A stretch of DNA of 64,000 nt from an uncultured Aquimarina sp. (GTDB taxonomy: Bacteria; Bacteroidota; Bacteroidia; Flavobacteriales; Flavobacteriaceae): positions 62,001-126,000 of the forward strand of contig CANLYR010000002.1 in NCBI GenBank assembly GCA_947495425.1, in the 5' to 3' direction. This document shows, piece by piece, positions 53,512-62,356 of this stretch. Each line of letters opens with the position of its first letter. The first letter of the stretch is position 1. A program made the position numbers and the translations under genes. The notes beneath the pieces are model-generated. The model saw only the letters and a list, made by a program, of their open reading frames with translations. It was not told the origin of the DNA and made no database searches.

Positions 53512-55326
53512 TTAGTTTAAAATTTCTTTTTCTCCGACTATTGTTAGCACCTCTTCATCCATTAGGATTTCTGCAAGACCATTCGTTTTTGGTAATTCGT
53601 ATTTAAAAAAGAATTTCATTGCATGAATCTTACTTTCATAGAAATTTTCTGTATGTTTTTTATCCCCGGTAACCAATGCATTTTTTGAATGTGAAGCAAT
53701 ATCTAACCATATCCATGCCATGGTAATTGTACTTAGAAACTCCATAAATGGTGTTGCATCAGATAAAAAGCGTTGATAATCACCTTTTTTAGCAAATCCT
53801 ACTAAGAAGCCTATTACCTTTTGAGCCAATTGTAATTTTTCTCCGAGCTTCGTTGCATATTTTCGTACATCATCATATTTGGATACATCTTGAATGGTTT
53901 GCATAATTTCGGTGGTTAACAATTCTAGCGCTTTGCCGTTTTCCATAAGTAACTTTCTACCCAATAAATCTTGAGACTGAATTCCGGTTGTACCTTCATA
54001 AATTGGAAATATGCGAATATCTCTATGATATTGCTGTAAAATGAAGTCTGAACAGAAACCATACCCACCCAATACTTGTAATCCATTAGATACTGCCTCT
54101 GCTCCCATTTCAGAAGGATATGTTTTTACCATGGGTATAATTAACTCGAGTAATAAGGCATATTTTTCTTTTTCTGCTGCATCCTGAAGCGTTTCTTTAA
54201 GATCAAAATATCTTGAAGCGAGTAATACTAAACTTAAAGAGCCTTCTGCCACTACTTTTTGTTGTAGCAACATCCTGCGAACATCTGGGTGATTGAGGAT
54301 CAGTGTTTGTCCTTTGTCGGGATCTTTCTTTCCGGTACTACTTAGCTTTCGACCTTGTGGACGTTCTTTGGCATATTGCAAAGAAGCATGATACGCGGCA
54401 GAAGCGATAGCTGCTGCACCACGTCCTACGGCAATTCGAGCGCCATTCATCATTAGAAACATATATTTCAGACCTTGGTGTGCTTCGCCTACTAACCACC
54501 CTTGACAATCATCTGCGTCACCAAATCCAAGATGTGTAGTACAATATCCACGTTGTCCCATTTTTTGAAAATCAGCAACAGTAGTTACATCATTTTGTTG
54601 TAATTCCCCGTTTCCATCTGGGCGCTTTTTTGGTACTACAAATAATGAAATTCCTTTGGTTCCTGCAGGTGCACCTTTTATACGTGCTAATACTAAATGC
54701 ACAAAATTATCGGCATACTGATGATCTCCTCCTGATATAAAAATTTTCTGTCCGGTAATTTTATAGTGTCCACTATCAGTTGGTACTGCTTTAGTAACAA
54801 CATCAGATAATGAGCTACCTGCTTGCGGTTCTGTAAGGCACATGGTACCACCCCACTCACCAGAAAGCATGTGAGGTACGTACGTATCATTAAGCTCTTT
54901 ATTCCCAAAGTGCACAATAAGTTCTGCTGCACCTAGTGTAAGTCCGGCATAACCAGGCAGATGGTTATTAGCTGCATCCTGAATAAATGCAGATGCAGTA
55001 TACATCATCATAGGTAATTGCAAACCACCAGCATCGTAGTCAAAGGTTCCAGAAATGAGTCCCATCTCTCCTCCTTTTTTCATCATCACCTCTACCTGTT
55101 TATGTACGATCACTTTCCCATTTTCATAATAGGCAGGATGCTCATCCATCTCCTTTATGTATGGAAACAATTCTCTGTCTGAAAACTCTTTTACAGAATC
55201 CAAAAACATATCTAAAGAAGCTGTATCATGATCGATAAACCGGTCTTGCTGTAATACTTCTCCTAGTTGATGTACATCATATAAAAGATATTTTAGGGTC
55301 TCAAAATCTATATATTCTTTTGCCAT
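53512..55326 (-). CDS. Long-form acyl-CoA dehydrogenase (FadE-like)
   Basis: 604 residues, longer than the ~380 of classical enzymes because of an N-terminal cap and C-terminal helical extension. Landmarks: GEWGGTMCLTEPQAGSSLSD, KITGQKIFISGGDHQYADN, FLMMNGARIAVGRGAAAIAS, and NGLQVLGGYGFCSDFILQQY. The FYEGTTGIQSQDLLGRKLL-type motif (IYEGTTGIQ) holds the region after the catalytic-base loop. It oxidises acyl-CoAs to enoyl-CoAs. A 20-bp palindrome lies 66 nt upstream of the start, and a Crp/Fnr gene further up. Confidence 0.92.
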   Translation of the reverse strand: MAKEYIDFETLKYLLYDVHQLGEVLQQDRFIDHDTASLDMFLDSVKEFSDRELFPYIKEMDEHPAYYENGKVIVHKQVEVMMKKGGEMGLISGTFDYDAGGLQLPMMMYTASAFIQDAANNHLPGYAGLTLGAAELIVHFGNKELNDTYVPHMLSGEWGGTMCLTEPQAGSSLSDVVTKAVPTDSGHYKITGQKIFISGGDHQYADNFVHLVLARIKGAPAGTKGISLFVVPKKRPDGNGELQQNDVTTVADFQKMGQRGYCTTHLGFGDADDCQGWLVGEAHQGLKYMFLMMNGARIAVGRGAAAIASAAYHASLQYAKERPQGRKLSSTGKKDPDKGQTLILNHPDVRRMLLQQKVVAEGSLSLVLLASRYFDLKETLQDAAEKEKYALLLELIIPMVKTYPSEMGAEAVSNGLQVLGGYGFCSDFILQQYHRDIRIFPIYEGTTGIQSQDLLGRKLLMENGKALELLTTEIMQTIQDVSKYDDVRKYATKLGEKLQLAQKVIGFLVGFAKKGDYQRFLSDATPFMEFLSTITMAWIWLDIASHSKNALVTGDKKHTENFYESKIHAMKFFFKYELPKTNGLAEILMDEEVLTIVGEKEILN

Positions 55327-55391
55327 TGTGTGAAGTTTTTTACTATTGAGTATTAATACTTCACTAAATTTCGTAAATATTTGATGATATC

Positions 55392-55411
55392 TTATTAAAC
55401 TAGTTTAATAA
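55392..55411. promoter_or_regulatory. Perfect 20-bp palindrome upstream of the long acyl-CoA dehydrogenase gene
   Basis: TTATTAAACTAGTTTAATAA reads identically on both strands. It lies 66 nt upstream of the dehydrogenase start and 101 nt downstream of the Crp/Fnr gene end, in a 185-nt gap with no ORF. This is the expected location and symmetry for a dimeric repressor operator (TetR/FadR-like or Crp/Fnr half-sites). Confidence 0.55.
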
Positions 55412-55511
55412 ATACAGAATTTTAGATACTCTTAACTTTTATTACATATATAAGTACTTCCTTAGAGCCTACGATTAGTAAAAGGTGAAATCCTTGGTAT
55501 TTGAGAACACT

Positions 55512-56117
55512 TTATTTCTTCTCGCTAAGTCGTTTTCGAATTTTAGAAAGTCCGACTGGTGTTATACCAAGATAGGAAGCTATAAGATATTGCGGAACAC
55601 GTTGTAAAAGTGTTGGACGTTTCTCTAGCAATTGCAGATAGCGTTCCTGATTAGAAAGATTTCTTAATTGATTAATTCGCTGAAAATTTATAACAAACGT
55701 TCTTTGCATTGATAATCGACCAAATCGCTCTAACTGATGCGAATGATCATAGACCTTTTGCTGGTCTGTTTTTGATATAGAATATACAATAGAATCTTCT
55801 GTCGCTTCAAGATACGTCTCTGAAGGAGTTTGCTCTATAAACGCATATAAATCTGTAAAGAAATAACCTTCAGTAAAGAATTCCATGACTCGAGTGGTAC
55901 CTTCTTCTATGGTATAATAAGAGATACATCCTTGCTTTACAAAATAAAAATCATGTATGTAGTGATTTGGTTTTAATAAAAATGTTCCTTTTTTAAAGGT
56001 TTCTTTTTTAAAAAACTTAAGGCCAAACTCCATATCTGAATCACTAACATGGGTAAAAGATCGTATCGTTTTCTTTAAATCTTCCAAAGTATACTTGCTA
56101 TTTCTACTAAAGAACAA
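55512..56117 (-). CDS. Crp/Fnr-family transcriptional regulator
   Basis: 201 residues. The cyclic-nucleotide-binding-like beta roll spans ~35-120 (KGTFLLKPNHYIHDFYFVKQ, GCISYYTIEEGTTRVMEFFT). The C-terminal winged-helix part is short (RYLQLLEKRPTLLQRVPQYL, IASYLGITPVGLSKIRKRLS). The canonical cAMP-contact residues are not obvious, and no Fnr-type N-terminal Cys cluster exists. Start is TTG at 56117 (no ATG or GTG in frame after the stop); a second TTG at 56087 is also possible. It is divergent from the histidine kinase gene. It may regulate the downstream acyl-CoA genes. Confidence 0.85.
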   Translation of the reverse strand: MFFSRNSKYTLEDLKKTIRSFTHVSDSDMEFGLKFFKKETFKKGTFLLKPNHYIHDFYFVKQGCISYYTIEEGTTRVMEFFTEGYFFTDLYAFIEQTPSETYLEATEDSIVYSISKTDQQKVYDHSHQLERFGRLSMQRTFVINFQRINQLRNLSNQERYLQLLEKRPTLLQRVPQYLIASYLGITPVGLSKIRKRLSEKK

Positions 56118-56286
56118 AATATTTTATGATTAGCAAAAGAAAAATGAAAATCTATCAAATACTATATTTCCTAAGAGAACTTTACTGAATATTATCTGAA
56201 GTTGTTATCAAAAACGAAGAATTTGACTACACAACACCATTAATTTAACTATTGTTCGTAGCTTTAAGGGACAAAAACTATGAATC

Positions 56287-56335
56287 AGGCTTTATAAAAG
56301 CCTAAAAAACAAGCTATCCAATGTAAAAATTGGAT
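56287..56335 (+). promoter_or_regulatory. Two small hairpins in the leader of the histidine kinase gene
   Basis: AGGCTTT/AAAGCCT (56287-56303, 3-nt loop) and ATCCAAT/ATTGGAT (56316-56335, 6-nt loop) are each perfect 7-bp inverted repeats. The second ends three nt before the ATG at 56339 and could occlude ribosome entry. The first might serve as an operator or terminator. Confidence 0.35.
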
Positions 56336-56338
56336 GTT

Positions 56339-58219
56339 ATGGAAACAATTAATTTCTACCAAATATCTATTTTCCTTTTCCAAGGTTTTGTAGTAGCATC
56401 GTTGATATTGCTATTATACCGCTTACGTACCATAATGGGAAATAGTTTATTGTTTACCTCGCTGGGCTTATTTCAGTTTATTCAGGTTTTTTTTGCAAGC
56501 ACACTTTATTTCGAAATTTCTGAATATATCGTAATCTCTCCTGGATCAACAATCCTATTCTCTGCTACTATGTTTGGAGTGCTTCTAGTCTATATCAAAG
56601 AGGATGCTATCACAGCAAGAAAATTAATTTATGCCCTGGTCATTGCTAATATTGTACTGTGTTTTTTATTACTTTCTTTTAGATTGAATATTGAAGGTGC
56701 ATATAATTATAATCCTTTTGACATTTCCACAGAATTCTTTTACACTAACGTTTTTGTTCTGTTTGTAGGCACGGGGATTCTATATATAGATTCAATACTG
56801 ATTATTTATATTTTTGAGTTTATTTCAAAACATAGTATACATTTATTTTTGAGAATTTTAATCACTATGACCTTGGTACTAAGTTTTGATGCTATTATGT
56901 TTTCTCTGGGTTCATTTTGGTTTTTTGAAAATACATTGCAAATACTATATTCTGGATTGATTTCTAAGATTTTTATAGCGTTTTTCTACAGTATTTTGTT
57001 TACTATTTATCTCAAATATTTTGAAAAAGATGAATACAAAACGAACTATGTTACTTTTAAAGACATCTATCATTCTTTAACGTATAGACAAAAATTTGAA
57101 GTTGCCGAAAAGGCCATCCAACTAACAGAAAGTAGGTATCACACCCTTACCAATCTAGTTCCTGTTGGCATATTTATGACTAGCGGAGATGGAAAAACTA
57201 CTTTTGTAAACCCAAAATGGTGTGCCATATCTGGGTTATCACTAGAAGAAGCTTTAAATGATGGTTGGCTAAACGCAGTGCATCCGGAAGACAGAGTAAA
57301 ATTAAAACAAGGGTGGTATGATGATGCCGAAAAAAGGAAAAACTCAGACGCTGAATATCGTTTTTTAAAACCTGATGGCTCAATTACGTGGGTGTTGGGT
57401 CAGGCAATACCAGAATATGATGAAAAAGAAAAAATTATAGGCTATGTTGGGACTATTACTGACATCACAAATATAAAACTATACGAACTAGAATTAAGCA
57501 GGTTAAAGAATAAAGCCGAAGAAAGTGATCGACTTAAATCTTCCTTTCTGGCAAATATGAGCCATGAGATACGCACCCCAATGAATGGAATATTAGGGCT
57601 GGCAGAACTGCTTAAAGAACCAAGACTTTCTGGCGATGAACAGCAACTGTACTTAGATCTCATAAAAGAAAGTGGCGCTAGAATGCTCAATATTATTAAG
57701 GACATTATTGATATTTCTAAAATTGAAGCTGATCAGGTAAATGTTTTTTTTAGTGAGTTTAATATTAATGAACAAACCGAATACTTATTTAACTTTTTCA
57801 AACCAGAAACTGATAAGAAAGGAATTTCTTTATCGCTACATAATGGATTCGCTAAAGAAGAAGCTATGATTAACACGGATAAAGAAAAATTCAACGCGAT
57901 ACTAACGAACCTGGTCAAAAATGCTATTAAATATACCAATGAAGGTACTATTGAATTTGGATACCATCACAAAAATGATTTTTTACAGTTTTATGTAAAA
58001 GATACAGGCATGGGCATTGCAAAAAACCGCCAAAAAGCTATTTTTGATCGATTTGTACAGGCTGATATAGAAGATCGATATGCGCTAGAAGGTGCAGGAA
58101 TTGGTCTATCAATTGCTAAAGCCTACGTAGAGATGCTGGATGGTAAAATTTGGGTAGATAGTAAAAAAGATATCGGTTCTACATTTTATTTTACTATTCC
58201 TTACGTCATCATTTCATAA
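56339..58219 (+). CDS. Membrane-bound PAS sensor histidine kinase
   Basis: 626 residues from the ATG at 56339; a TTG nine nt upstream is possible but lies inside a hairpin. The N-terminal ~230 residues form about seven membrane helices (FLFQGFVVASLILLLYRLRT at the start). A PAS/PAC domain is at ~265-385 (TLTNLVPVGIFMTSGDGKTT, GSITWVLGQAIPEYDEKEKI). HisKA has the phospho-acceptor His in LANMSHEIRTPMNGILGLAE near residue 405. HATPase boxes are NLVKNAIKYTNEG (N), DTGMGIAKNRQ (G1) and EGAGIGLSIAKAYVEM (G2). There is no receiver domain and no regulator next door. Signal unknown. Confidence 0.92.
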   Translation: METINFYQISIFLFQGFVVASLILLLYRLRTIMGNSLLFTSLGLFQFIQVFFASTLYFEISEYIVISPGSTILFSATMFGVLLVYIKEDAITARKLIYALVIANIVLCFLLLSFRLNIEGAYNYNPFDISTEFFYTNVFVLFVGTGILYIDSILIIYIFEFISKHSIHLFLRILITMTLVLSFDAIMFSLGSFWFFENTLQILYSGLISKIFIAFFYSILFTIYLKYFEKDEYKTNYVTFKDIYHSLTYRQKFEVAEKAIQLTESRYHTLTNLVPVGIFMTSGDGKTTFVNPKWCAISGLSLEEALNDGWLNAVHPEDRVKLKQGWYDDAEKRKNSDAEYRFLKPDGSITWVLGQAIPEYDEKEKIIGYVGTITDITNIKLYELELSRLKNKAEESDRLKSSFLANMSHEIRTPMNGILGLAELLKEPRLSGDEQQLYLDLIKESGARMLNIIKDIIDISKIEADQVNVFFSEFNINEQTEYLFNFFKPETDKKGISLSLHNGFAKEEAMINTDKEKFNAILTNLVKNAIKYTNEGTIEFGYHHKNDFLQFYVKDTGMGIAKNRQKAIFDRFVQADIEDRYALEGAGIGLSIAKAYVEMLDGKIWVDSKKDIGSTFYFTIPYVIIS

Positions 58220-58376
58220 ATAACTAAAAATATTTTTTCTATCTTTAACTCACCCTACCATAAAGCAATAAAATTTAAAGACCATATCTCGGATTTTATA
58301 TTCTAAAATAATACAAAATGGCTACAAATTTAGGTAGTTGATTTCTTTGATTACTCTATAAATAACTCTAAAACCA

Positions 58377-58877
58377 ATGACCAAAGAACAACAGCAATTA
58401 ATTCTAAACTGGGTTGAAGATGCTCAAGTCTTATTGAATTGTCATCTGTCTATGGCAGAATCAACTAGAAAAAAACACAGAAATATAGGAATTCTTTCGG
58501 CTGTTTTATCAGCGCTTGTAGGCTCTAGTATATTTGCATCCTTGGGGCATGAAGACACTAGTAAAACACTTATAATCCTAACAGGATTGATTAGTCTTTG
58601 CGCTACCATTTTAACAAGTGTACTTGCCTTTTTAAAACTTCCAGAAATTGCTAATCAATATCATAATTCTGGCAACGAATATGCTGCCATACGCAAAGAA
58701 CTTGAATTTTTATTCACTTTTGAATCTTCAAATGATGAGTACGTTAAAAACGAGATTAAGCGGTTAAAGATTAGATGGGATGAAATACGAAAAAGTTCAA
58801 TCCCTATTTCTACAAAAAGCATTAAAAAATTTAACCCGAATGTATCATTAAACATGGGTAGTTTTTCCAATAATTAA
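58377..58877 (+). CDS. SLATT-domain two-TM protein
   Basis: 166 residues. A short amphipathic N-terminal helix (LILNWVEDAQVLLNCHLSMA) is followed by two membrane helices (NIGILSAVLSALVGSSIFAS, ~37-57; TLIILTGLISLCATILTSVL, ~64-84) and a long charged C-terminal helix (YAAIRKELEFLFTFE, YVKNEIKRLKIRWDEI). This matches SLATT domains, predicted pore-forming effectors of nucleotide-signal defence systems (established for the family by Burroughs et al.). It is 23 nt upstream of a YaaC-family gene on the same strand. No cyclase or SLOG partner is visible. Role is inferred. Confidence 0.75.
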   Translation: MTKEQQQLILNWVEDAQVLLNCHLSMAESTRKKHRNIGILSAVLSALVGSSIFASLGHEDTSKTLIILTGLISLCATILTSVLAFLKLPEIANQYHNSGNEYAAIRKELEFLFTFESSNDEYVKNEIKRLKIRWDEIRKSSIPISTKSIKKFNPNVSLNMGSFSNN

Positions 58878-58900
58878 AACCTTAGGATAATCAAAAGAAT

Positions 58901-59920
58901 TTGACAGAGATAGAAGAAAAATACGGCTTCCCCCTCTTTACTAGAGAAAACAACAAGGTTTATCTTGGTAATAGTAAGAAAATTGTAATTTCAGATATTT
59001 GGGCTTTTTGGGATTATGTAATTAAAAAATTCAATTTTGAAAAAGAGTTTATGAACTCCTTATTAGAGCAAGCCAAACACTTTTATAATGCTGCCGAGAA
59101 TAGTCCTGTACATTCTAAACCGTTACTCTATTATTATTCATTCCTGAATCTATCTAAAGTTTTGATTAATATCGATAAAAAGTATGGGAAAATGAGATAT
59201 TTGCACGGTATTGGTGAAAAACACAATAACCGATTTAGTCAGTCTACCATACGAATCGCCGAGAAAAAACATAATCTTAAGAATGTATCTATAGAACTTC
59301 ATGAGTCTTTGGATGGTATTGGTATTAACCTTCGCAGACCTCTAATTATAAATCTAAAAGAGTATATGAGGCATTGTATTGGTGTGCATAGAGCATATAG
59401 CGAAATATATAACTTAGATGAAGTGTTTTTTCGAATTAAGGACATGAAAATATATAAGAGCGGTAAGAAAATAATTTCCAGATTTAGAATTTCCTCTGCA
59501 TCGCCAAACATTTTATCTTTGAAAGACGTGGGATATAATATCATACAAGAGGAAGACGAATATTATTGGCAAGAAGAAGTTCTAACTACTAGTTATAGTA
59601 TGACTAGAAGTGCATATTATACATTATCAAATCATCTGCGAACTAAGGGTATTTGGTATTTTGTAAATGACGATGGATATACGCTGTATATATCGAATCA
59701 TCCAAAAGATCGTTATGCTCCAGAAATAATAATATACAACACTATGTTTTTTTTGGGTTCAATAACAAGATACCATCCTTACATGTTTGATCAGATTTTT
59801 TCGGATAAAGAACAATGGCTAATGAGCGAGTTTTTGACAACACAACCTAAGCAATTTTTATATTTGTCTACTGCCAAAATTTTAGGATTAACTGTGTATA
59901 GTGCTTATACTAAGTTTTAA
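58901..59920 (+). CDS. YaaC-family protein
   Basis: 339 residues, starting with TTG at 58901: the frame is open only from 58886, and the first internal ATG is at about residue 48, inside the domain. The signature segments are LEQAKHFYNAAENSPVHSKP followed by LLYYYSFLNLSKVLIN, and the C-terminal MFFLGSITRYHPYMFDQIFS and QFLYLSTAKILGLTVYSAY, as in YaaC-like proteins. No enzyme motif or membrane helix is evident. YaaC function is unknown. The SLATT gene 23 nt upstream is probably its partner. Confidence 0.72.
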   Translation: MTEIEEKYGFPLFTRENNKVYLGNSKKIVISDIWAFWDYVIKKFNFEKEFMNSLLEQAKHFYNAAENSPVHSKPLLYYYSFLNLSKVLINIDKKYGKMRYLHGIGEKHNNRFSQSTIRIAEKKHNLKNVSIELHESLDGIGINLRRPLIINLKEYMRHCIGVHRAYSEIYNLDEVFFRIKDMKIYKSGKKIISRFRISSASPNILSLKDVGYNIIQEEDEYYWQEEVLTTSYSMTRSAYYTLSNHLRTKGIWYFVNDDGYTLYISNHPKDRYAPEIIIYNTMFFLGSITRYHPYMFDQIFSDKEQWLMSEFLTTQPKQFLYLSTAKILGLTVYSAYTKF

Positions 59921-59979
59921 CCCGGATTATACACGTACTAGTAAACTACCTCGAGGCATCGATTGGAACATAATATTAT

Positions 59980-60128
59980 AAATGAATGCTTTGTTCTTAA
60001 AACGATATTTTTTTTAAAGCTTGTTTCGTTGTAGAAGCACTCACCCCAAAACCTCTCCTACAGGAGAGGGAAGTATTAGCTTTTGCCGGATAAGAGCAAT
60101 AGTTTTTTAGAACAAAGCCCAAATGAAT
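59980..60128. mobile_element. MITE-like element with terminal inverted repeats and 8-bp direct repeats
   Basis: The 207-nt gap after YaaC contains terminal inverted repeats GCTTTGTTCTTAAAAC (59988-60003) and, inverted, GTTTTTTAGAACAAAGC (60102-60118). Both are flanked by AAATGAAT (59980-59987 and 60121-60128), as for a target-site duplication. The centre has the perfect CCTCTCCTACAGGAGAGG (60053-60070). The element has no ORF. The right direct repeat touches the last base of the murA stop codon (60128-60130, read leftwards). No transposase with matching ends is in the window. Confidence 0.5.
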
Positions 60129-61444
60129 TATGCTTGAGTTCTAATAATCTTAGCTCCTATAGCTCGAAGACGTTCGTCGATATCTTCATATCCTCGATCT
60201 ATTTGTTCAATATTGTGTATTGTAGACGTCCCTTTTGCACTTAGTGCTGCAATTAATAATGAGATTCCGGCTCTGATATCCGGAGACACCATAGTCGTAG
60301 CTTTTAGTGTTGATTTGAAGTCATGGCCTATGATTGTAGCTCTGTGTGGATCACATAAGATGATTTTTGCTCCCATATCGATAAGTTTATCCACAAAAAA
60401 CAAACGACTTTCAAACATTTTTTGATGTACCATTACTTCGCCTCTAGCCTGAGTCGCTACTACTAATATAATACTCAACAAATCAGGTGTAAATCCTGGC
60501 CAAGGAGCATCAGAAATTGTCATAAAAGATCCATCAATATAACTTTCTATTTGATATCCATTTTTATGCGAAGGAATATAAATATCATCCCCTTTACGTT
60601 CTAATGTAATTCCGAGCTTTCTGAACGTATTTGGTATAATCCCCAGGTTTTCCCAGCTCACATTTTTGATGGTGATTTCACTTTTAGTCATAGCGGCCAA
60701 ACCGATCCATGAACCAATCTCAATCATATCAGGTAATACATGATGTTCACATCCAACCAGAGCTTTTACTCCTTCAATAGTAAGCATATTTGAACCTACC
60801 CCGGTTATTTTTGCTCCCATCGAATTGAGCATTTTGCAAAGCTGTTGTAAATAAGGTTCGCAAGCAGCATTATATATGGTAGTACTACCTTTGGCAAGTA
60901 CAGCGGCCATAACAATATTAGCAGTACCTGTTACTGAAGCTTCATCAAGCAGCATGTAGGTTCCTGTTAAGCCATCTTTTGCTTCAACTCCATAAAAACG
61001 TTCTTCTTTATTATACCTAAATTTAGCTCCGAGATTAATAAATCCTTCAAAATGAGTATCCAAACGTCTTCTCCCTATTTTATCGCCACCCGGTCTTGGG
61101 ATATAGCCTTTTCCAAATCTGGCTAATAATGGTCCAACAATCATTATAGATCCCCTTAAACCACTTCCTTCTTTTTTAAACTGTTCGCTCTCTAAATATT
61201 TTAAGTTTAATTCATCACTTATGAAGGTATATTCACCTTTTCCCAGTTTTTGGATCTTTACGCCTAAGTTTCTAAGGATCTCAATTAGTTTATTGACATC
61301 ACGAATGTCTGGAATATTTGAAATTGTAACTTTTTCTGGAGTTAACAATACTGCACAAAGAATCTGTAGGGCTTCATTTTTTGCCCCTTGAGGAGTGATA
61401 TCCCCTTTGAGCTGATGCCCTCCTTCTATCTGAAAAGTACCCAT
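60128..61444 (-). CDS. murA: UDP-N-acetylglucosamine 1-carboxyvinyltransferase
   Basis: 438 residues. The start FQIEGGHQLKGDITPQGAKN shows the (I/L)xGxxxLxGxxxxxGAKN motif with the substrate-binding Lys/Asn. The catalytic loop region around residue 118 reads ARFGKGYIPRPGGDKIGRRR. Note that the usual Cys of the loop (R-x-x-x-PGGCxIG) is Asp here, as in the fosfomycin-resistant MurA class (RPGGDKIG). It catalyses the first committed step of peptidoglycan synthesis. It is followed downstream by the MITE-like element. DUF4290 lies 45 nt upstream. Family and role are secure. Confidence 0.95.
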   Translation of the reverse strand: MGTFQIEGGHQLKGDITPQGAKNEALQILCAVLLTPEKVTISNIPDIRDVNKLIEILRNLGVKIQKLGKGEYTFISDELNLKYLESEQFKKEGSGLRGSIMIVGPLLARFGKGYIPRPGGDKIGRRRLDTHFEGFINLGAKFRYNKEERFYGVEAKDGLTGTYMLLDEASVTGTANIVMAAVLAKGSTTIYNAACEPYLQQLCKMLNSMGAKITGVGSNMLTIEGVKALVGCEHHVLPDMIEIGSWIGLAAMTKSEITIKNVSWENLGIIPNTFRKLGITLERKGDDIYIPSHKNGYQIESYIDGSFMTISDAPWPGFTPDLLSIILVVATQARGEVMVHQKMFESRLFFVDKLIDMGAKIILCDPHRATIIGHDFKSTLKATTMVSPDIRAGISLLIAALSAKGTSTIHNIEQIDRGYEDIDERLRAIGAKIIRTQA

Positions 61445-61489
61445 TTAGTATGTAATCATTAGTGGTTAGTAATTGAGATTGGTAAAAAA

Positions 61490-62137
61490 TTAATAGCGTT
61501 TTTTACCACGGTTGCGGTAGTTCTTTTTACTCGAGTTACTGCTATTCGTATGCTTTTTCTTTTTACCTCTCATCAAATTAGTAGCATCTGTGAGGTCTTC
61601 ACTGCTTCCCTTTAAGTTAATTTTACCATCACTCAACTCATAAAGATGATTAAAAATTGCACTATCCTCTACCGTATCTTTATTCCAGTTGAGATAGCAT
61701 TTTTTCATGTGATTAGCGATAGTATATGTGAGCGCAGTTTTTAGATCACCATCTTCCCAACTATTAGCTACATCAATCATTCTCTTGATATTATTTCCAT
61801 AAAATCTGTATTTAGGAAAATTTTGAGGGTATTCTAAGGGTTCAGGTCGCTCCTGTAATTTTTCCTTAGTTAATACTTGAAATGGTGTATCAACATCTAG
61901 TTTAAAATCACTAATTATAAATAACTGATCCCATAGCTTGTGCTGAAACTCCGGCACGTCGCGCAAATGCGGTTGCAAGTTTCCCATGACTGCTATAATC
62001 GACTTAGCAACCTTATTTCGTTCTTCTCTATCTTCAATAGTTATGGCATAATTTATCATTTTTTGTAAATGACGACCATATTCAGGTATGATGAGGTGTT
62101 CTCGTTCTGTATTGTATTCTAAATTATCAATCTCCAT
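61490..62137 (-). CDS. DUF4290 domain-containing protein
   Basis: 215 residues. It opens with LEYNTEREHLIIPEYGRHLQ followed by KMINYAITIEDREERN, the signature of DUF4290, a Bacteroidota-restricted family. The middle is helical with KVAKSIIAVMGNLQPHLRDV and NFPKYRFYGNNIKRMIDVAN. The last ~25 residues are very basic (RGKKKKHTNSSNSSKKNYRN), suggesting nucleic-acid or polyanion contact. It lies 45 nt upstream of murA and is probably co-transcribed with it. Function unknown. The 219-nt gap before it shows nothing I can name. Confidence 0.9.
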   Translation of the reverse strand: MEIDNLEYNTEREHLIIPEYGRHLQKMINYAITIEDREERNKVAKSIIAVMGNLQPHLRDVPEFQHKLWDQLFIISDFKLDVDTPFQVLTKEKLQERPEPLEYPQNFPKYRFYGNNIKRMIDVANSWEDGDLKTALTYTIANHMKKCYLNWNKDTVEDSAIFNHLYELSDGKINLKGSSEDLTDATNLMRGKKKKHTNSSNSSKKNYRNRGKKRY

Positions 62138-62356
62138 AAAATATAAATATAAAATTGAATTATTTTAAAGCGTTGTGTAGAAAAATAATTCGTTTTGCAA
62201 AATACTAAAATAAAATAAGTAAGCTATTGTGCCTTGGTAATTTTATTTGTCTTTAAATTATCTTTTGAAAGTGAAAAATACATGTCTATAGTTCGTTTTG
62301 TATACGCGAGTAGTATAACTCATAAAATGTAAACATATTTTTTATCTAAAAAATTG

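Noticed and set aside
56330-58219. Hybrid histidine kinase with receiver domain
   Set aside because: The protein ends at the HATPase G2 box; there is no receiver sequence after it.
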